A program made the translations under genes and the position numbers. DNA of 64,000 bases from Ancistrus triradiatus (Eukaryota; Chordata; Actinopteri; Siluriformes; Loricariidae), in NCBI GenBank assembly GCA_025084515.1, contig JAJAGP010000093.1, positions 679,967 to 743,966 of the forward strand. Direction: 5' to 3'. Below the pieces are notes generated by a model. It did not search any database and was not told the DNA's origin. It saw only the letters and a program-made list of their open reading frames with translations. This document shows, piece after piece, positions 11,401-23,351 of this stretch (position 1 is the stretch's first letter; the number at the start of each line of letters is the position of its first letter).

Positions 11401-13640
11401 GCGATTGGTTCCAATGGTTCCAATGATTCAAAGCTTCAGAAAGGTTCGTTTCCCCCCCATCATTAGGTCTGGGTTCGTTTAGTGAGAAAACCAGAAACTC
11501 ATATCTGCAAATCTTGTATCAGTAGTCAACTAGTACAAACTATTTGTGACTCCGAATCGACAATCCACTAGCTGCAAGAAACTGTTAGTGATCTCTGTGG
11601 AATATCCAGATTTCGGCATTAATTATAAGTAAAAGGTGGTCTGATCTTTATCCAAGTCTTACTAAGGAGCTCATTATGGCTGAATTAATATCACACAAAC
11701 AAAAGACTCTGTTATTATGAATTGGAGAAAGATCAAAAACAGGAACCATATTAGTAATTAATGGGAAAAGCCATGTACTTTTTAATCAGCTGTACATACC
11801 TTAAAAATGAGTCATGCTTGTAATTGTTTCATCATCAAAGTTAGTAAATACAGGTAAGCGCTGTTTAACAACCATCCGATCAACATCTGTTGATCCTTTA
11901 GTGACCGAGTTCTTAATATTTATATCATATTGTAATAGGAAATAGGAATACTAGATAGACATCATCAGCTGGTAAGCTTTTGTATTTGTACTGCCTTAAA
12001 TATTATTTATCATACTTATGTTTTGTTGTTGTTTTGATTTAATTTATTTTCATGAATATTGATTTACTTGCATTAACTATGTGCATAAGTAGGAACTGTG
12101 TTGTGCACAGACACTTTTGGACATGAACACAAATATAGATGTGCAATGGGACAATAAGTACTCCGTGTCGGCTTGACCTATATACACCTAGAAGTGTCGA
12201 GCACCGGTCAGTTGACCAGTATATCCTCCGCAAAGTAGTGCTGTGCTGGATTTACCTACTTAAAGGTTTAAAGTGTTTAAAAGTTAATATTGCATTGCCT
12301 GTAGTCTTCAAGTGGACTCATTCTCTCTTGGTTGTGTGCAGCCAGCGTGGTAAGTTTATTCCTGTTTATATTGCACCGTGCTTGTATGTGTACTTGTAAC
12401 TGAAGAACCACAGTGTTGTGCATTTCCTGGAGGGGTGATATGTGTAACAGGTAGTGTTCCACTTGTGTTTTCAGCTGAAGCATTTGTGTATTGTTTGCAC
12501 ACAGGTTTATTGTGAAAATACCCTTTATATAAACATTACAGTAGCATAAAAGACTCTGTGACTATGGTAATGTCCGGTCAACATTCAGAGTGTCATGTGG
12601 TCATTAAACGGTTCATACCTGTAATCAAAACCGGTGCTCTTTCAAATATAGTTATTAATGTAAACTGGACAAATCTGCATTTCTAGGACATAGATTGTAT
12701 TTGTTATTACTGGGAAAGAATATGAATCTATCCAGGTGGACATAACTCTCCACTGTGTTTGTGTAGGTTTTCTCCGAGTGCTCAGGGTACTCTCCGTGTA
12801 CTTTAGTTTAGTCCTGTCATGAATATAGTCTTTGATGGTGACATGACGATAAATAACTATCACTGGAACAGAATTGGTGCATATATCCAAGATAGTAAGT
12901 CTTTTTTTAGATAATCAACTTATTTAACTGCTAAAATTGAAGGTTATCATCAAGCTGAATATGAAGATTGGTTTGAATAGAGGTCCTTTTGCTTTGCTCT
13001 GCATCCAAGTCACTGATTGTTGGGTGGCCGCATACCAACCTTTGTCTTCTTGTCATTTCTTTTTCACATTAATGTCAAATGATGATAAATTAAATCCCTA
13101 GTCCAGGTTTATCTTTCAACTAACTCCAAAAAACTGTTCTGTTAGTTTCAAGCGTCAATCATCCAGTCCTAATTATTCATCTGTGCTATCACATCTCCAG
13201 ATACAGTATATATGAAGCTCAGATGGATCTAGTCTAATCTTAGTTTTCATTGTTTAAGCTAGGGTATGCCGCAAATGGCATTTGAAAGTATTGCATAATT
13301 GAACATATCCAAAAAAAATAAGTAAAAGGTGCATGAGACCGACAGTGACAGCACTGAAGGAGCAGGTCTGATGGAGATTAGGGACTAAAATAAGAAAGAG
13401 TGGGTGTTTAAGCTTTTGGTGAAAATTAGCAATGAATTTCATGCCATAAGCGCTGCTGTTTGGATATGACTTTGGGCTTTGATTTTATTATGTATATTAA
13501 TTTGTATAAAAGAAATGGAACTAAGAATGGTTATTTGTGCTCTCAAGTGGCGCTATGACTGAATTTTGTCAGTTACATTATTAAAAATGTAAATACAACT
13601 ACACAGTATAATTCTAATTTATAACCCTAACGATTCTAAA
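11401..13640. other. No gene recognised; one short low-copy repeat
   Basis: The block at 12540-12625 (ending TTCATACCTGTAATC) has relatives near 28805-28920 and 48780-48825. That suggests an unnamed dispersed repeat of about 90 bp. Otherwise anonymous AT-rich intron. Confidence 0.45.
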
Positions 13641-13699
13641 CGATTTATACTGTATATACTTTGTATTGTACTTTTCTGGGTAAATTAATCGCATATTGT

Positions 13700-14560
13700 G
13701 TGTATAAGGTGGTAGATGGGATTCAAAGCTTGAGAAGATGCAATGCCATGAATGTGTGGAACATGGGTCACAAAGCAGATGTTACTGATTGGCAAAAAGG
13801 AGCAATTATGTGTGGGCATCCCAAAGTCTGTAGTGTCAAGGAAGTAGCTGAATTTGCAGGCATATTGAAGCATGCAGTCAATATGGGTCTACCAGCAGTG
13901 GCAAAAAATCGGAGTCTATCAGAATTGCGGCTGAAAAATGAAACTTATGGACAAGGACAGGCTGGCGTGTTTCATGGCTTGTGAGTAAAAATCGCTTTGC
14001 TTACAGATAAGAATTGCTTCTAGAAGTCAAACCAGGTCCTTTATAACCAGTTTATGAAAAAACACTTGGGGAACTGCATACCATGAACATATGGAGCAGA
14101 GTGGCATGCTAGAGGCCTTTGCTCACCTCTGCTCACAAAGTTGCTCAGCAAAAAGACACAAATTGCACTGCTTATGACTGAAATGTGTTTATCTGGTCAG
14201 ATGAATCTTGTTTCTGCCTGGATGTGAATGATGCTAGGCGTCGTGTTCATCGTACATCTCAGGACGCCTTCAGTGAGGACTGTGTGCAAGATGTGGTTCA
14301 AGCTGGAGGAGGTTCTGTGATGTTCTGGGAGTGTTTTGATTATGCGGAAATTAGTCATTTGGTTGAGGTGACAGGAAATTTGAACCACAATGTGTATATT
14401 GAGCTGCTGGATGACCAGGTTTTGCCTTTTGGAACAACGAGTAAGATGTTAATGCAAAAAGGGCTGAACATCGTTGCCTACATCCAGAAACCTCTCCAGT
14501 CCATGCCAAATCGAATCACCGCTGTTATTCGTACTATTTTAATTATGCCTGTCAACATTT
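13700..14560 (+). mobile_element. Tc1-like transposon remnant, family B copy 1
   Basis: An N-terminal helix-turn-helix region lies near 13780-13910, reading SVKEVAEFAG. A catalytic region lies at 14185-14440, reading FIWSDESCFCLDVN and GGGSVMFWECFDY. The second catalytic Asp and the C-terminus are replaced or frame-shifted. The copy at 54420-55430 is homologous along the same stretch. No clear terminal repeats were found. Confidence 0.75.
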
Positions 14561-15423
14561 TGGTGTCATTTTTTACAATGTACTCCTTCTAGTCTGTCTA
14601 TTTCCTCTCTACAAATTTGTTCTGCTTTATGCTTAATCAGTCTTTGGCTCACCCACAGCCCATTATCTGTGCTCATCATGACCAGTAATATAAATGTGTA
14701 GGTGTTCTTAGATCTCACAGACAATTTCTCTTTTATGTGTCTAATTCATACACCCCATTCCTGACATTTAGAGAGCTTAACCTGTTTTTAGTCAAGCTCT
14801 GATACTTTTGCAACTTATGAATATGAATAATTGTTATGGAGACAGCAGAGAACAATTTAGTTCCCTCTTTTTATTTCTGCACTGGCAGTCCTAGACTCCT
14901 TTATTGGAGTAATATGCACACAACATTTCCCTGCCAATTAGGTCTTGGTAATCTGTTTCACCATGAAATTATAGCTCCCTATCCTACAGGGGTGATCGGA
15001 CATCAGGATCAACGCATGCAAAAATTCACCATGGCTGGATATATGCGGAAATCTGTATGTACTTGCTTGTATGGAGTTTTTATGCTTTTTTGCTAGCCTT
15101 CAGACTTCTAGGGAAGCCTTGTATTTTGGAACATAACTTTAAGGATTATCTATTAGTACCGATGTTGGGGGATAAGGCTCACAGTCATCACAAAGCTGTT
15201 GGATGTTGTTCGGGTCAGAGCTTTGTACAGGGCTATAAAGTTCAACACTTTGTGAAGCGTTTCTTTATGGGCATCACTTCATACTTCACATTTGATTTGT
15301 TATAAAGGTGATATCCTATACCAGTGCCATGTTTAAAGTAACTTTGCTTCAATACAACCCATACTGTTAGTGTTTGTGAGTCTATGAGAGTGCATGACTG
15401 TTTCCTTGATTTTATGCACATTA
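14561..15423. other. No recognised feature
   Basis: An 86-residue plus-strand frame at 14836-15096 and an overlapping one at 15057-15305 have no domain I know and no codon signal beyond chance. Confidence 0.4.
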
Positions 15424-15925
15424 CTGTATTTTTCGGACCATAAGGCGAACTTAAAATCCTTTAACTTTCTCAAAAATCGACAGTGCGCCTAAAAATGCGG
15501 TGCGTCTAATGTATGAATTAATTCTGGTTGTGCTTTCTGACCTAGAACCGATTGTAGATGGTACACACGGCGCTCATAAATCTGTCAAAATGGTTTTAGC
15601 ACGGACGGCCTTGGTAAGTTACGAAGCTTACGGCCACCGTAGTGCGCAGCATAGCGGAGTAATACGGTATGTGCTTCAGCATTAGGGTACGTGCATTCAT
15701 TCATTCATTTTTGAAGCGGATTTCAAACTCAGCGCTATCAGTCACGCAGTACAACATGGACATAGAGCAGCTGTGAGAGAATTCAACATTAACGAATCAA
15801 TGGTACGGAAGTGGAGGAAGCAAGAAGAAGGTAAAGACCAAACTGAGCTTCTTAAGGAACTTAAGAGTTTTGTTTCATTTCATGCGCCTTATAACCCGGT
15901 GCGCTTTATGGTCCGAAAAATACGG
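15424..15925 (+). mobile_element. pogo/Tigger-type deletion derivative, copy 2
   Basis: The most complete of the three copies at 502 bp. The left end is CTGTATTTTTCGGACC and the right end GGTCCGAAAAATACGG, with TA on both sides. It keeps the same helix-turn-helix relic as copy 1, with a short deletion after the RKWRKQE stretch. Confidence 0.85.
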
Positions 15926-17884
15926 TAAATGAGTTATAAAATAGGAAATGTACCTGATTGACAGGCCAGAGGTTGTTAAGGCTACTAATTGGAAAGTTAT
16001 GAGTAGAGATGCACCGAAATGATGCTTTGAATAAGGCTGTTTTCTGAATGTAGTAAATGCAAATAAATGAAAACTGGTCTATCCCACCTACCATTTTTAT
16101 AAAACCTTAACTTATTGACAGTTTAAAATACCTCTGTACAAAATGCATAGCAAAGAGCCAAACCGATTTGTTAACTTAACTCTTAATTCTCCTTGCCACT
16201 TTCATTCTGCTGCTGATCCAGTATGTGTCCTTCAGGTCCTTCATGCCAACATGTCTTTGAATGTCCAACTACTTATTTGAAGTGTATTTGGCTGTCTCCC
16301 TACTTCAGTGACCAAGTAAGAGCCCTTCAGTAATGCAGAATGACACAATTTACACTGTTTTCCCTCACAAGCCAAAACCCAATTACTGAACCGTCACTGG
16401 GTTCATATCCACTGACCTTAGTCATTGTGAGAAAATGAAACTCTGAAGAGGTAGAGTCAGAGAAATTATGTGTTACTGGAGGAGGGCTTACAGTCCCCAT
16501 TCTAATTTCACTACGTACATCTTTCCTAATACATTAGTAGAACTAATTATCAAGGTAGTCCTAAAACTGGCATTGGTGTGTGATATGCTCTAATTGGTGT
16601 AAATCCATGAGGAGTTCTACCATATACATGCAAACAACTGTTCTGGGAACCCGATCATGCACTTCATTTATTTTGCTCCTTGTTCAACAACATGGGTTTT
16701 AGATTTTTCAGTATATGGAGGCAATTTTCATTGCATAGGACCTTGTGAATTTAACCCTAGTCACCTGTCATAGCATGAGCTTTTAGCACGTCAGCACTAA
16801 GTGTAGAGGATGAGAAATAAACGCAGTGAACCGGTGCTCATTTTGGGGTGTCACAGAAATCGTCATTGTGTACAGACAGAGGACCATCTTTTCTTATTTG
16901 GTATCTGAATATCCAACTCATTATTTTACCACTTTGGTAGGTAATAAAACGTTTTATGCTCTTTGTTCAGGTCAGGATAAAAAACCATGGACTTTAAACT
17001 CAAAAAACGTTCCATCTTTTAAAGCACGACTAAACATAGCAATGTTAAGCTAGGGAAATGTACAAAAAAATGGACGCACCTCACAGAGATACTAAAACGT
17101 GCATGTGTGGCTCTAGTGTGACCTCATTGCCTTCTCTGTATACCAGTGCTGTGGGGGGTTGTGTATAGTTGACATGCTGCCTCCATGACTTATGATCCTG
17201 CACATAAAGCAGGACAAAGCAAATGGGCAAAAGCAGAGTTGGCATGGCCTGCTATAGCCCTCCACTGTACTTGTACACCTCCACCACATCACCCAAATGC
17301 CTCTGACTTAGTGGTCTCCCACGCTTTCATACACACCTACTCATACAGAGTCAGTGTAGCTCTGGAAGGACTTACTGTGTGTCCATCAAATATATGACTT
17401 TATTGTGCCTCAGGGGATTTTGTAATTTCCAAAAGATGACATTCAGTTTCATTTTGACAAAGCCATGGCTTCTGCTCCATCGGTCTGGAGATCTGGCAGG
17501 ATAGCATGGGGGTTGAGTTAGGACTCCATAATGAAAGAAATCACAATGAGTGCCTGTTCAGTACAGATATTATGAGTGTATAAAAGTCCTGTTTATTGTG
17601 TATTTTTCTGAACATTCAGGTAATTGAGTGTTTGCCTCTGTGGGTTTATAAATGACATTTATTTAAAAAATTGAATTCAGTACCAGTTCAACAATAAGTG
17701 CAGGATTACTGACAAGATACCAGGAGTTATTAAACTCATAGTAACTACACATAAAAATAAATATTAAATGAGCGATAAAAATGGTATACGTAGAAATAAC
17801 AACAGGGCTGTGCAATTTGGCCAAAACGTTTAACTGAGATTGTTTAAAACATTGTTTTGATTGGATGTAGTTCATATTTATTTA
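15926..17884. other. No gene recognised
   Basis: Short fragments such as GAGATGCACCGAAAT at 16006 and GGGCTGTGCAATTTGGCC at 17804 resemble ends of known fish repeats but are too short to assign. No exon was seen. Confidence 0.4.
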
Positions 17885-18000
17885 CACTTGCAGCATTTAA
17901 CAGTTACCCTTATCCAGAGCAGCGCCCAGACTCAAGCCCACAGCCTCATGTTCAATCGTCCAGTGCTTTAACCTCTGTGCCACCATTACCCCACTAACCA
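17885..18000 (-). repeat. Degenerate SINE copy
   Basis: The minus-strand tail CAGCATTTAACAG...TTATCCAGAGCAG is followed by a shortened head, with a B-box-like region near 17945. Confidence 0.6.
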
Positions 18001-18296
18001 TGGAACTGTCAAGGTAAATAATAAAAATAAAATTAAGTAATAATCATTCGCAATTTAAAAAGCCTCTTCCAAATCTATTCATTAACCAACCCTAAATGAG
18101 TCTCCTAATCTGCTTGCCCAGTAAAATGTTTTTGTTTTCTGGAAATAGTTTAAAAGAGAGAGCATAATTTTACCCCATGTGTATTATGTGCTATTAGCAT
18201 ATTAGCTCAGTTGGTGCAGACTAGAATAAGTAGAATACACTAGAGTGTAACCAACCAAACAACCAGACACACACTGAGGCTAACACACTGCTAAAT

Positions 18297-18490
18297 CTAC
18301 ATTTACAGCATTTAGCAGACACCCTTATCCAGAGCGACTTACAATTGGTACAGTCTTACAATCCAAGTAATTGTGGGTTAAGGGTCTTGCTCAAGGACCC
18401 AACAGTGGGAGTTTGGCAGAGGTGGGATTTGAACCCTGGACGTTCTGGTCCATAGTCCAGTACCTTACCCACTAGGCTACCACAGTCCAG
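18297..18490 (-). repeat. tRNA-derived SINE, near full-length
   Basis: On the minus strand the order is A-box, B-box (GGTTCAAATCCC), CCACTGTTGGG-type middle and LINE-like tail. It matches the reference copy at 5974-6168 over its whole length. Confidence 0.88.
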
Positions 18491-18799
18491 TACAGTACAG
18501 TAAATGCAGTCCGAGTTATTTAGTACATTCATGCTCATGCCAAATTTAAACAGAATATGTTCTCTTATAGTTTGTAGTTAACACATCCTGAAAGGGTCTG
18601 TCCCAAATACTCCCATTTATGCCCCCTCTGTGGTGTTTATGTTCAACTGAGAAAAGACATTTAGGATAGTGCTTGTGTGTGAGAGATCAAACATAGTTTG
18701 GTCTCCGCCAATTCAGTCAGACAGACCGTGTACACATACTTTTGTCTGTGAAACATGCTAGTAGTAACACAGTTTTTGCATATTTTGCTGTATATGGGT
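18491..18799. other. No recognised feature
   Basis: A short gap between a SINE and a Tc1 remnant; nothing identifiable. Confidence 0.4.
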
Positions 18800-19594
18800 C
18801 AGAACAACTTGCTACCATGGATGTAACAATGAATTCTGAATTATACCAGAAAATTCTAATGGAAATCATGAATAGAATATCAATAAGTCGTCAAGAAGGA
18901 TTTATTTATATAGGGAATTGTCTCAAAGCAGCTTCACAATTTTAGATTATCTTCTAATATCTAGGTCCAGTCCCAAATTGAGCAAGCGACAGTGACAAAG
19001 AAAAGCTCCCTAAACATTATAAGGAAGAAACCTTGGAAGGATCAAGACACAAAAAGGGACTCATCCTCTGTGGGTGGCTTAGATGAGAAATTTAATAATG
19101 CATCTAATTTACTTGGTCAGATAAGTCTGTAGTAATAGTTAAAAAAAAAATTAAATATTAACAGATAAATAAATTGTTGAATAAAATAACATGAAGTGGG
19201 TTATGCAAGTTATTCTACAAAAATGGTTAAAGAAGACTAAAGGTAATGTTTTGGAATGGTCTGGACTTAATCCAATAGAAATATTGTGGAAGAAGTTCAT
19301 GTGCAGGAACCTACCCACAATCTCAGAGTGGGCACTTGGTTCAAGTTACAGTCACATATGGAGTCACGCTAGGTAATGAAAACTAAGGTTCACATCCTTT
19401 TGCCACGCAGATATGCACTATTAGATTAGTTTCTACAATAAATACATGTCCAAGTATAATATTATTGACTCGTTTGCTCAAATGGCTTCTCTTTCTGTAC
19501 TCTTAGGACTGTGAAAATCTGATGATGTTTTAGGTTGTGTTGATGCAGAAATATAGAACATTCTAAAAAGTTCACTAACATTCAAGCACCACTG
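18800..19594 (+). mobile_element. Tc1-like remnant, family E, plus strand
   Basis: A transposase piece near 18820-18870 (TMNSEL) and a second at 19205-19300 (KWLKK...VLEWSGLNPIEILWK, third catalytic region) flank an unrelated insertion. The right terminus ends in CAAGCACCACTG followed by TA at 19595-19596. It is the same family as 42269-43601, 44830-45920 and 62845-63230. The left end is missing. Confidence 0.75.
18895..19090 (+). repeat. Interspersed repeat inserted in the Tc1 remnant
   Basis: It starts with TTTATTTATATAG, continues with ATTGTCTCAAAGCAGCTT, and later has GAGGAAG-like and CATCCTCTGTGGGTG blocks. A related fragment in the opposite orientation lies at 63243-63338. Recognised as a widespread teleost repeat from memory. 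Confidence 0.6.
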
Positions 19595-19719
19595 TACGTG
19601 GGTCTGTGTTTGTTTTCAACACTGAAGCTCAGTGGAGGTTCCTGGCAGGCTTGGGACTATATTTCTGCAAATGGAGTTGGTAATTTGGTTGGTTGGTAAA
19701 ACATTAATGGCCTCTTCAC

Positions 19720-19980
19720 TGCTTAGAAGTACAAGCAGATTCTTCTCCATCATGCAGTCCCATGCAGCAGATGGTATGGCCCCCATAGGACGCTGAACTC
19801 AACATCACTGAGTCAATCTGGGATTACATGAAGAGACAGAAGCAAGCAAGTCAACTCAAATCTTCCAAACTGTGGCAGCTTCTCCTTGAGGCTTGGGAAT
19901 ATAACTGAGTACCTTCAGAAACAGCAGAGAGTTGATGCTGTTTTAAAAACTAAGAGTAGACTCAACAAATGTTGAAATGA
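19720..19980 (+). mobile_element. Tc1-like transposase C-terminal fragment
   Basis: Frame-broken sequence corresponds to the end of a Tc1 transposase: ESVWDYMKRQK-type text near 19815-19845 and RVDAVLK near 19930. The family appears related to the element at 52820-54376. No termini are present. Confidence 0.55.
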
Positions 19981-20585
19981 TTTACGGTTCTTCTGTTTGT
20001 CAAGGTTGTTTTTGCAACAGATGTGTTTGTAAATCTAAAATAGGATGTTTTCCCATTGGTACACTAATGCAGAAGACTTAAAATATACACCAGTACTGTA
20101 AAACTGGTTTTCTAAAGCCTTGACTGGGCTTTGATGAGAAGCATTTATCTCTATTTATCTGATCAGCAGGCTCCACCATGCATTATTTTGAGCTATTTTT
20201 ACTTGTTGTTTGGAGAGCCTTTCATCCTTGCACTTGTCTTGAAAGTGTTCAGGTTTTTCACAACTTTCTTTATTGGTTGCTGGCTGCTGCTACAACAAGT
20301 TTCACAGCCATATAGATAAAAAGATGATGGCAGAGTAAAGTAGCTGTGTGTGGAGAAACTCATTAATAATTAACCTTATTGTATGCTGCAGTGAACTGAA
20401 ACTCTCTCTTTACATTTGTGTGAAACTGTGTGATAATCATTATGAGATGCAACACTGTCAAAATTGTGTTGACTCTCTGTGGTGGTAAGCTTGCATATTA
20501 GATGGCTGCACCACCATGAGTGCCTATATTACCATTATTACAAGTGAAGAAGACACACTTTATTAATACCAAGTGAGATTGAGGT
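19981..20585. other. No recognised feature
   Basis: Anonymous sequence; the 62-residue frame at 20131-20319 is hydrophobic but has no start context or homology that I know. Confidence 0.4.
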
Positions 20586-20589
20586 GAGG

Positions 20590-20760
20590 GCTTTGGTAGA
20601 TCAGTAGTTAAGGTACTGGATTGTTGGCCAGAAGGTTGAGGGGTAAAAAGTCCCGCTATTGCCAAGATGCCACTGTTGAGCAAGACTCTTTAACCCTCAC
20701 TGCTTGGATTGTAAGATTGTATCAGTTGAAAGAATCGATGTAAAACTTAGCACAGTGAAG
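20590..20760 (+). repeat. Degenerate SINE copy
   Basis: The head TTGGTAGATCAGTAGTTAAGG, the CAAGATGCCACTGTTGAG core and GGATTGTAAGATTGTATCAG are recognisable. The B-box is mutated. Confidence 0.65.
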
Positions 20761-20769
20761 ACTTAACAA

Positions 20770-20880
20770 GGGTTTCAATTCTGGCGACATCAAGTTGCTG
20801 CTGCTGGGCCCTTGACCAAAACCTCTAAACTTCAACTGCTCAATTCAGTTGTAAGTAGCTCTGGTTAAATGTAATCCTTT
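20770..20880 (+). repeat. Second, partial SINE copy in tandem
   Basis: It directly follows the previous copy. It carries GGGTTTCAATTCTGG (B-box region), CTGGGCCCTTGACC and a short tail AGTAGCTCTGGTTAAATG. It may be a separate insertion next to the first. Confidence 0.55.
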
Positions 20881-20884
20881 GTAT

Positions 20885-21670
20885 GTGGAGTTTGCATTAC
20901 ATTGTGTGTAACTGGTCTTTCATGGCAGGTGTGTGCATGGGTGCAACATGGTAGAATACCATATGAAGACTGCATGTATGAATGATGCAAAGTCTAGAAA
21001 CTCCCAACAAATGAAACCCGGAAGGTTTCAAGGGTGCTAGGTGCTTGTGTTTGTGTTTTTGTTTGTGTTGTCCTGCCTTTCCATCATTAAGATGATGGTT
21101 GTGCCATAGAGTCTCTTGCTTGCACACAGGAAGCAGGAAGGCTCTGATTTGTTTCCAAATGAGTAGTCCATGAGCTTGACTCTCAATATGAGGATTAATG
21201 AAAGACGGTCACACTCTCCCCTCATGTCACCTCATCTCGCTTCCTCTGATCTCATGTGTTCTCCACTGGGCAGAGTCAGGAGGCTAACTCCTTAAGGCTG
21301 CTCTTGCATCCCATCACAAATGAAGGGGAATGAAGGGTGCTTTCATTCCCCTCAGATCTCATCTTTTTCTCTACTGCAATTGTCCCCTGGGAACGGCATG
21401 TTTAATGATGGAGTGGAATAACCTCCTTAGGCGTTGAGTGGGTCTGCACAACCACTGTTACATCATGCTTCGTACATTACTGTAATAGCTTGAGAATCAT
21501 TTTATAGCTCAAGGGATCATTTTGGATATGCTTCTGTTTTCCTTTTGGTTAGTTTCAGTGCCACTAAATGGTACACAGATGTGCAACCATTAATATTCAA
21601 ATCTGTGCACTGTTTTTGGTTGCTTTCCAGCTTTCGACTTTGCACTTATACCTATGACACCGGACCCAAT
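20885..21670. other. No recognised feature
   Basis: Overlapping minus-strand frames at 20897-21225 lack motifs; no repeat ends were recognised. Confidence 0.4.
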
Positions 21671-22094
21671 GTACAGTACTGTGCAAAAGTCTTAGGCCAC
21701 CATTATTTTTGCTATTTTAGAAATGGTATAATGATCATATATAACATATTGTCAACGATTGGACCCAAAAATTTCAAACTTTGATTCATCACTCAATAAT
21801 ACTCTTGGCTGCTTGGTTTCTTGGCTGCTACTCTTCCAAAAAAAAAAACAAGCTTGTTCGAACTTTAGAAGAGTCAACTTGGCATCCCGTTGGAGCTGCC
21901 AGATTCTGCTATTATTTAAGTATAAGGGGAGGTCACACTAAATACTTGCCACTGTAGTCCATAGAAGCTGTTATTCTAATTGTTTTCAGTTTTTAATGCT
22001 GTGTACAAATGACCTGTATTGTCTGGGTGTATTCTAATGAAGGACTGAGAAATAATTATGTATAATCATTTAGACCATTGCTAAAACAATGTTA

Positions 22095-23306
22095 CAGTGG
22101 GGCAAAAAAGTATTTAGTCAGCCACTGATTGTGCAACTTCTCCTACTTAGAAAGATGAGAGAGGTCTGTAATTTTCCTCAAAGGTACACTTCAACTATGA
22201 GAGACAAAATGAGAAAACAAATCCAGGAAATCACATTGTAGGATTTTTTAGATAATTTAAATGTAAATCATGGTGGAAAATAAGTATTTGGTCACCCACA
22301 AACAAGCAAGATTTCTGGCTCTCACAGACCTGTAACTTCAGACAAACAGACTCCAAACTCAACCATAGCCAAGACCAAAGAGCTGTCGAAGGACACCAGG
22401 AAGAAACTTGTAGACCTGCACCAGGCTGGGAAGAGTGAATCTTTAATAGGCAAGCAGGTTGGTTTGAATAAATCAATTGTACGTAAATCTGAAGTTTGCC
22501 AGAAAACATATGGATGATCCAGAAGAAGATTTGGGAGAATATCAAGTGGTCAGATGAAACCAAAATAGAACTTTTTGGTAAAAACTCAACTGGAGGAAGA
22601 AGAATGCTGAGTTGCATCCCAAGAACATCATACCTACTGTGAAGCATGGGGGTGGAAACATTATGCTTTGGGGCTGTTTTTCTGGAAAGGGGACAGGACG
22701 ACTGATCTGTGTTAAGGGAAGAATGAACAGGGCCATGTATCATGAGATTTTAAGCCAAAACCTCCTTCCATCAGTGAGAGCATTGGAACGTGGCTGGGTC
22801 TTCCAGCATGACAATGATCCCAAACACACCGCTTCGACAATGAAGGAGTGGCTCCGTACAAAGCATTTCAAGGTCCTGGAGTGGCCTAGCCAGTCTCCAG
22901 ACCTCAACTCCATAGATAATTTGTGGAGGGAGTTGAAAGTCCGTGTTGCCCCAAAACATCACTGCTCTATAGGAGATCTTCATGGAGGAATGGGCCAAAA
23001 TACCAGCTACAGTGTGTGCAAACCTGGTGAAGACTTACAGGAAACGTTTGACCTCTGACATTTCCAACAAAGGTTATGTTGCAAAGTATTGAGTTGAGCT
23101 TTTGTTATTGACCAAATACTTATTTTCCACCATAATTTACAATTAAATAATTACAAAATTTTACAATGTGATTTCTTGGATTTTTTTCTCATTTTGTCTC
23201 TCATAGTTGAAGTGTACCTATGATGAAAATTACAGACCTCTCTCATCTTTCTAAGTAGGAGAAGTTGCACAATCAGTGGCTGACTAAATACTTTTTTGCC
23301 CCACTA
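22095..23306 (+). mobile_element. Tc1-like element with long inverted repeats, family C copy 1
   Basis: It has inverted termini of roughly 190-200 bp. The outer ends are CAGTGGGGCAAAAAAGTATT and its complement at about 23287-23305, with TA outside. The transposase reading frame is shortened by an internal deletion joining the N-terminal region (near 22490) to the catalytic region (near 22530). Relatives are at 44655-44829 and 50272-51629. The long, well-matched arms could form a hairpin. Confidence 0.88.
22612..23058 (+). pseudogene. C-terminal half of a Tc1 transposase
   Basis: An uninterrupted 148-codon frame holds the catalytic half of a Tc1/mariner DDE transposase. It reads KHGGGNIMLWGCFSGKG, then FQHDNDPKHTAS (second catalytic Asp), then WPSQSPDLNSIDNLW (the third acidic residue region). 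In this motif the usual PIE/PID context reads SID, so the third acidic residue appears to be Asp-like. The first catalytic Asp (WSDETK) lies upstream near 22550 but is in another frame relative to this piece. The N-terminal paired-type DNA-binding domain is largely deleted. This makes the copy inactive on its own, although its ends could still be mobilised by a related enzyme. Confidence 0.8.
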
Positions 23307-23351
23307 TACATCTAAGCTAATGGTGGCCTAAGACTTGAGCACAATACAGTA

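Larger units (their letters stand above)
21674..23349 (+). mobile_element. Tc1-like element, host of a nested Tc1
   Basis: The left end is CAGTACTGTGCAAAAGTCTT and the right end the imperfect complement of GCACAATACAG, with TA at 21672-21673 and 23350-23351. Only the last few codons of a transposase survive (GGHTKYL near 21930). The family C element at 22095-23306 inserted into its 3' non-coding end. Without that insert this copy would be only about 460 bp, so it was already internally deleted. Confidence 0.75.
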
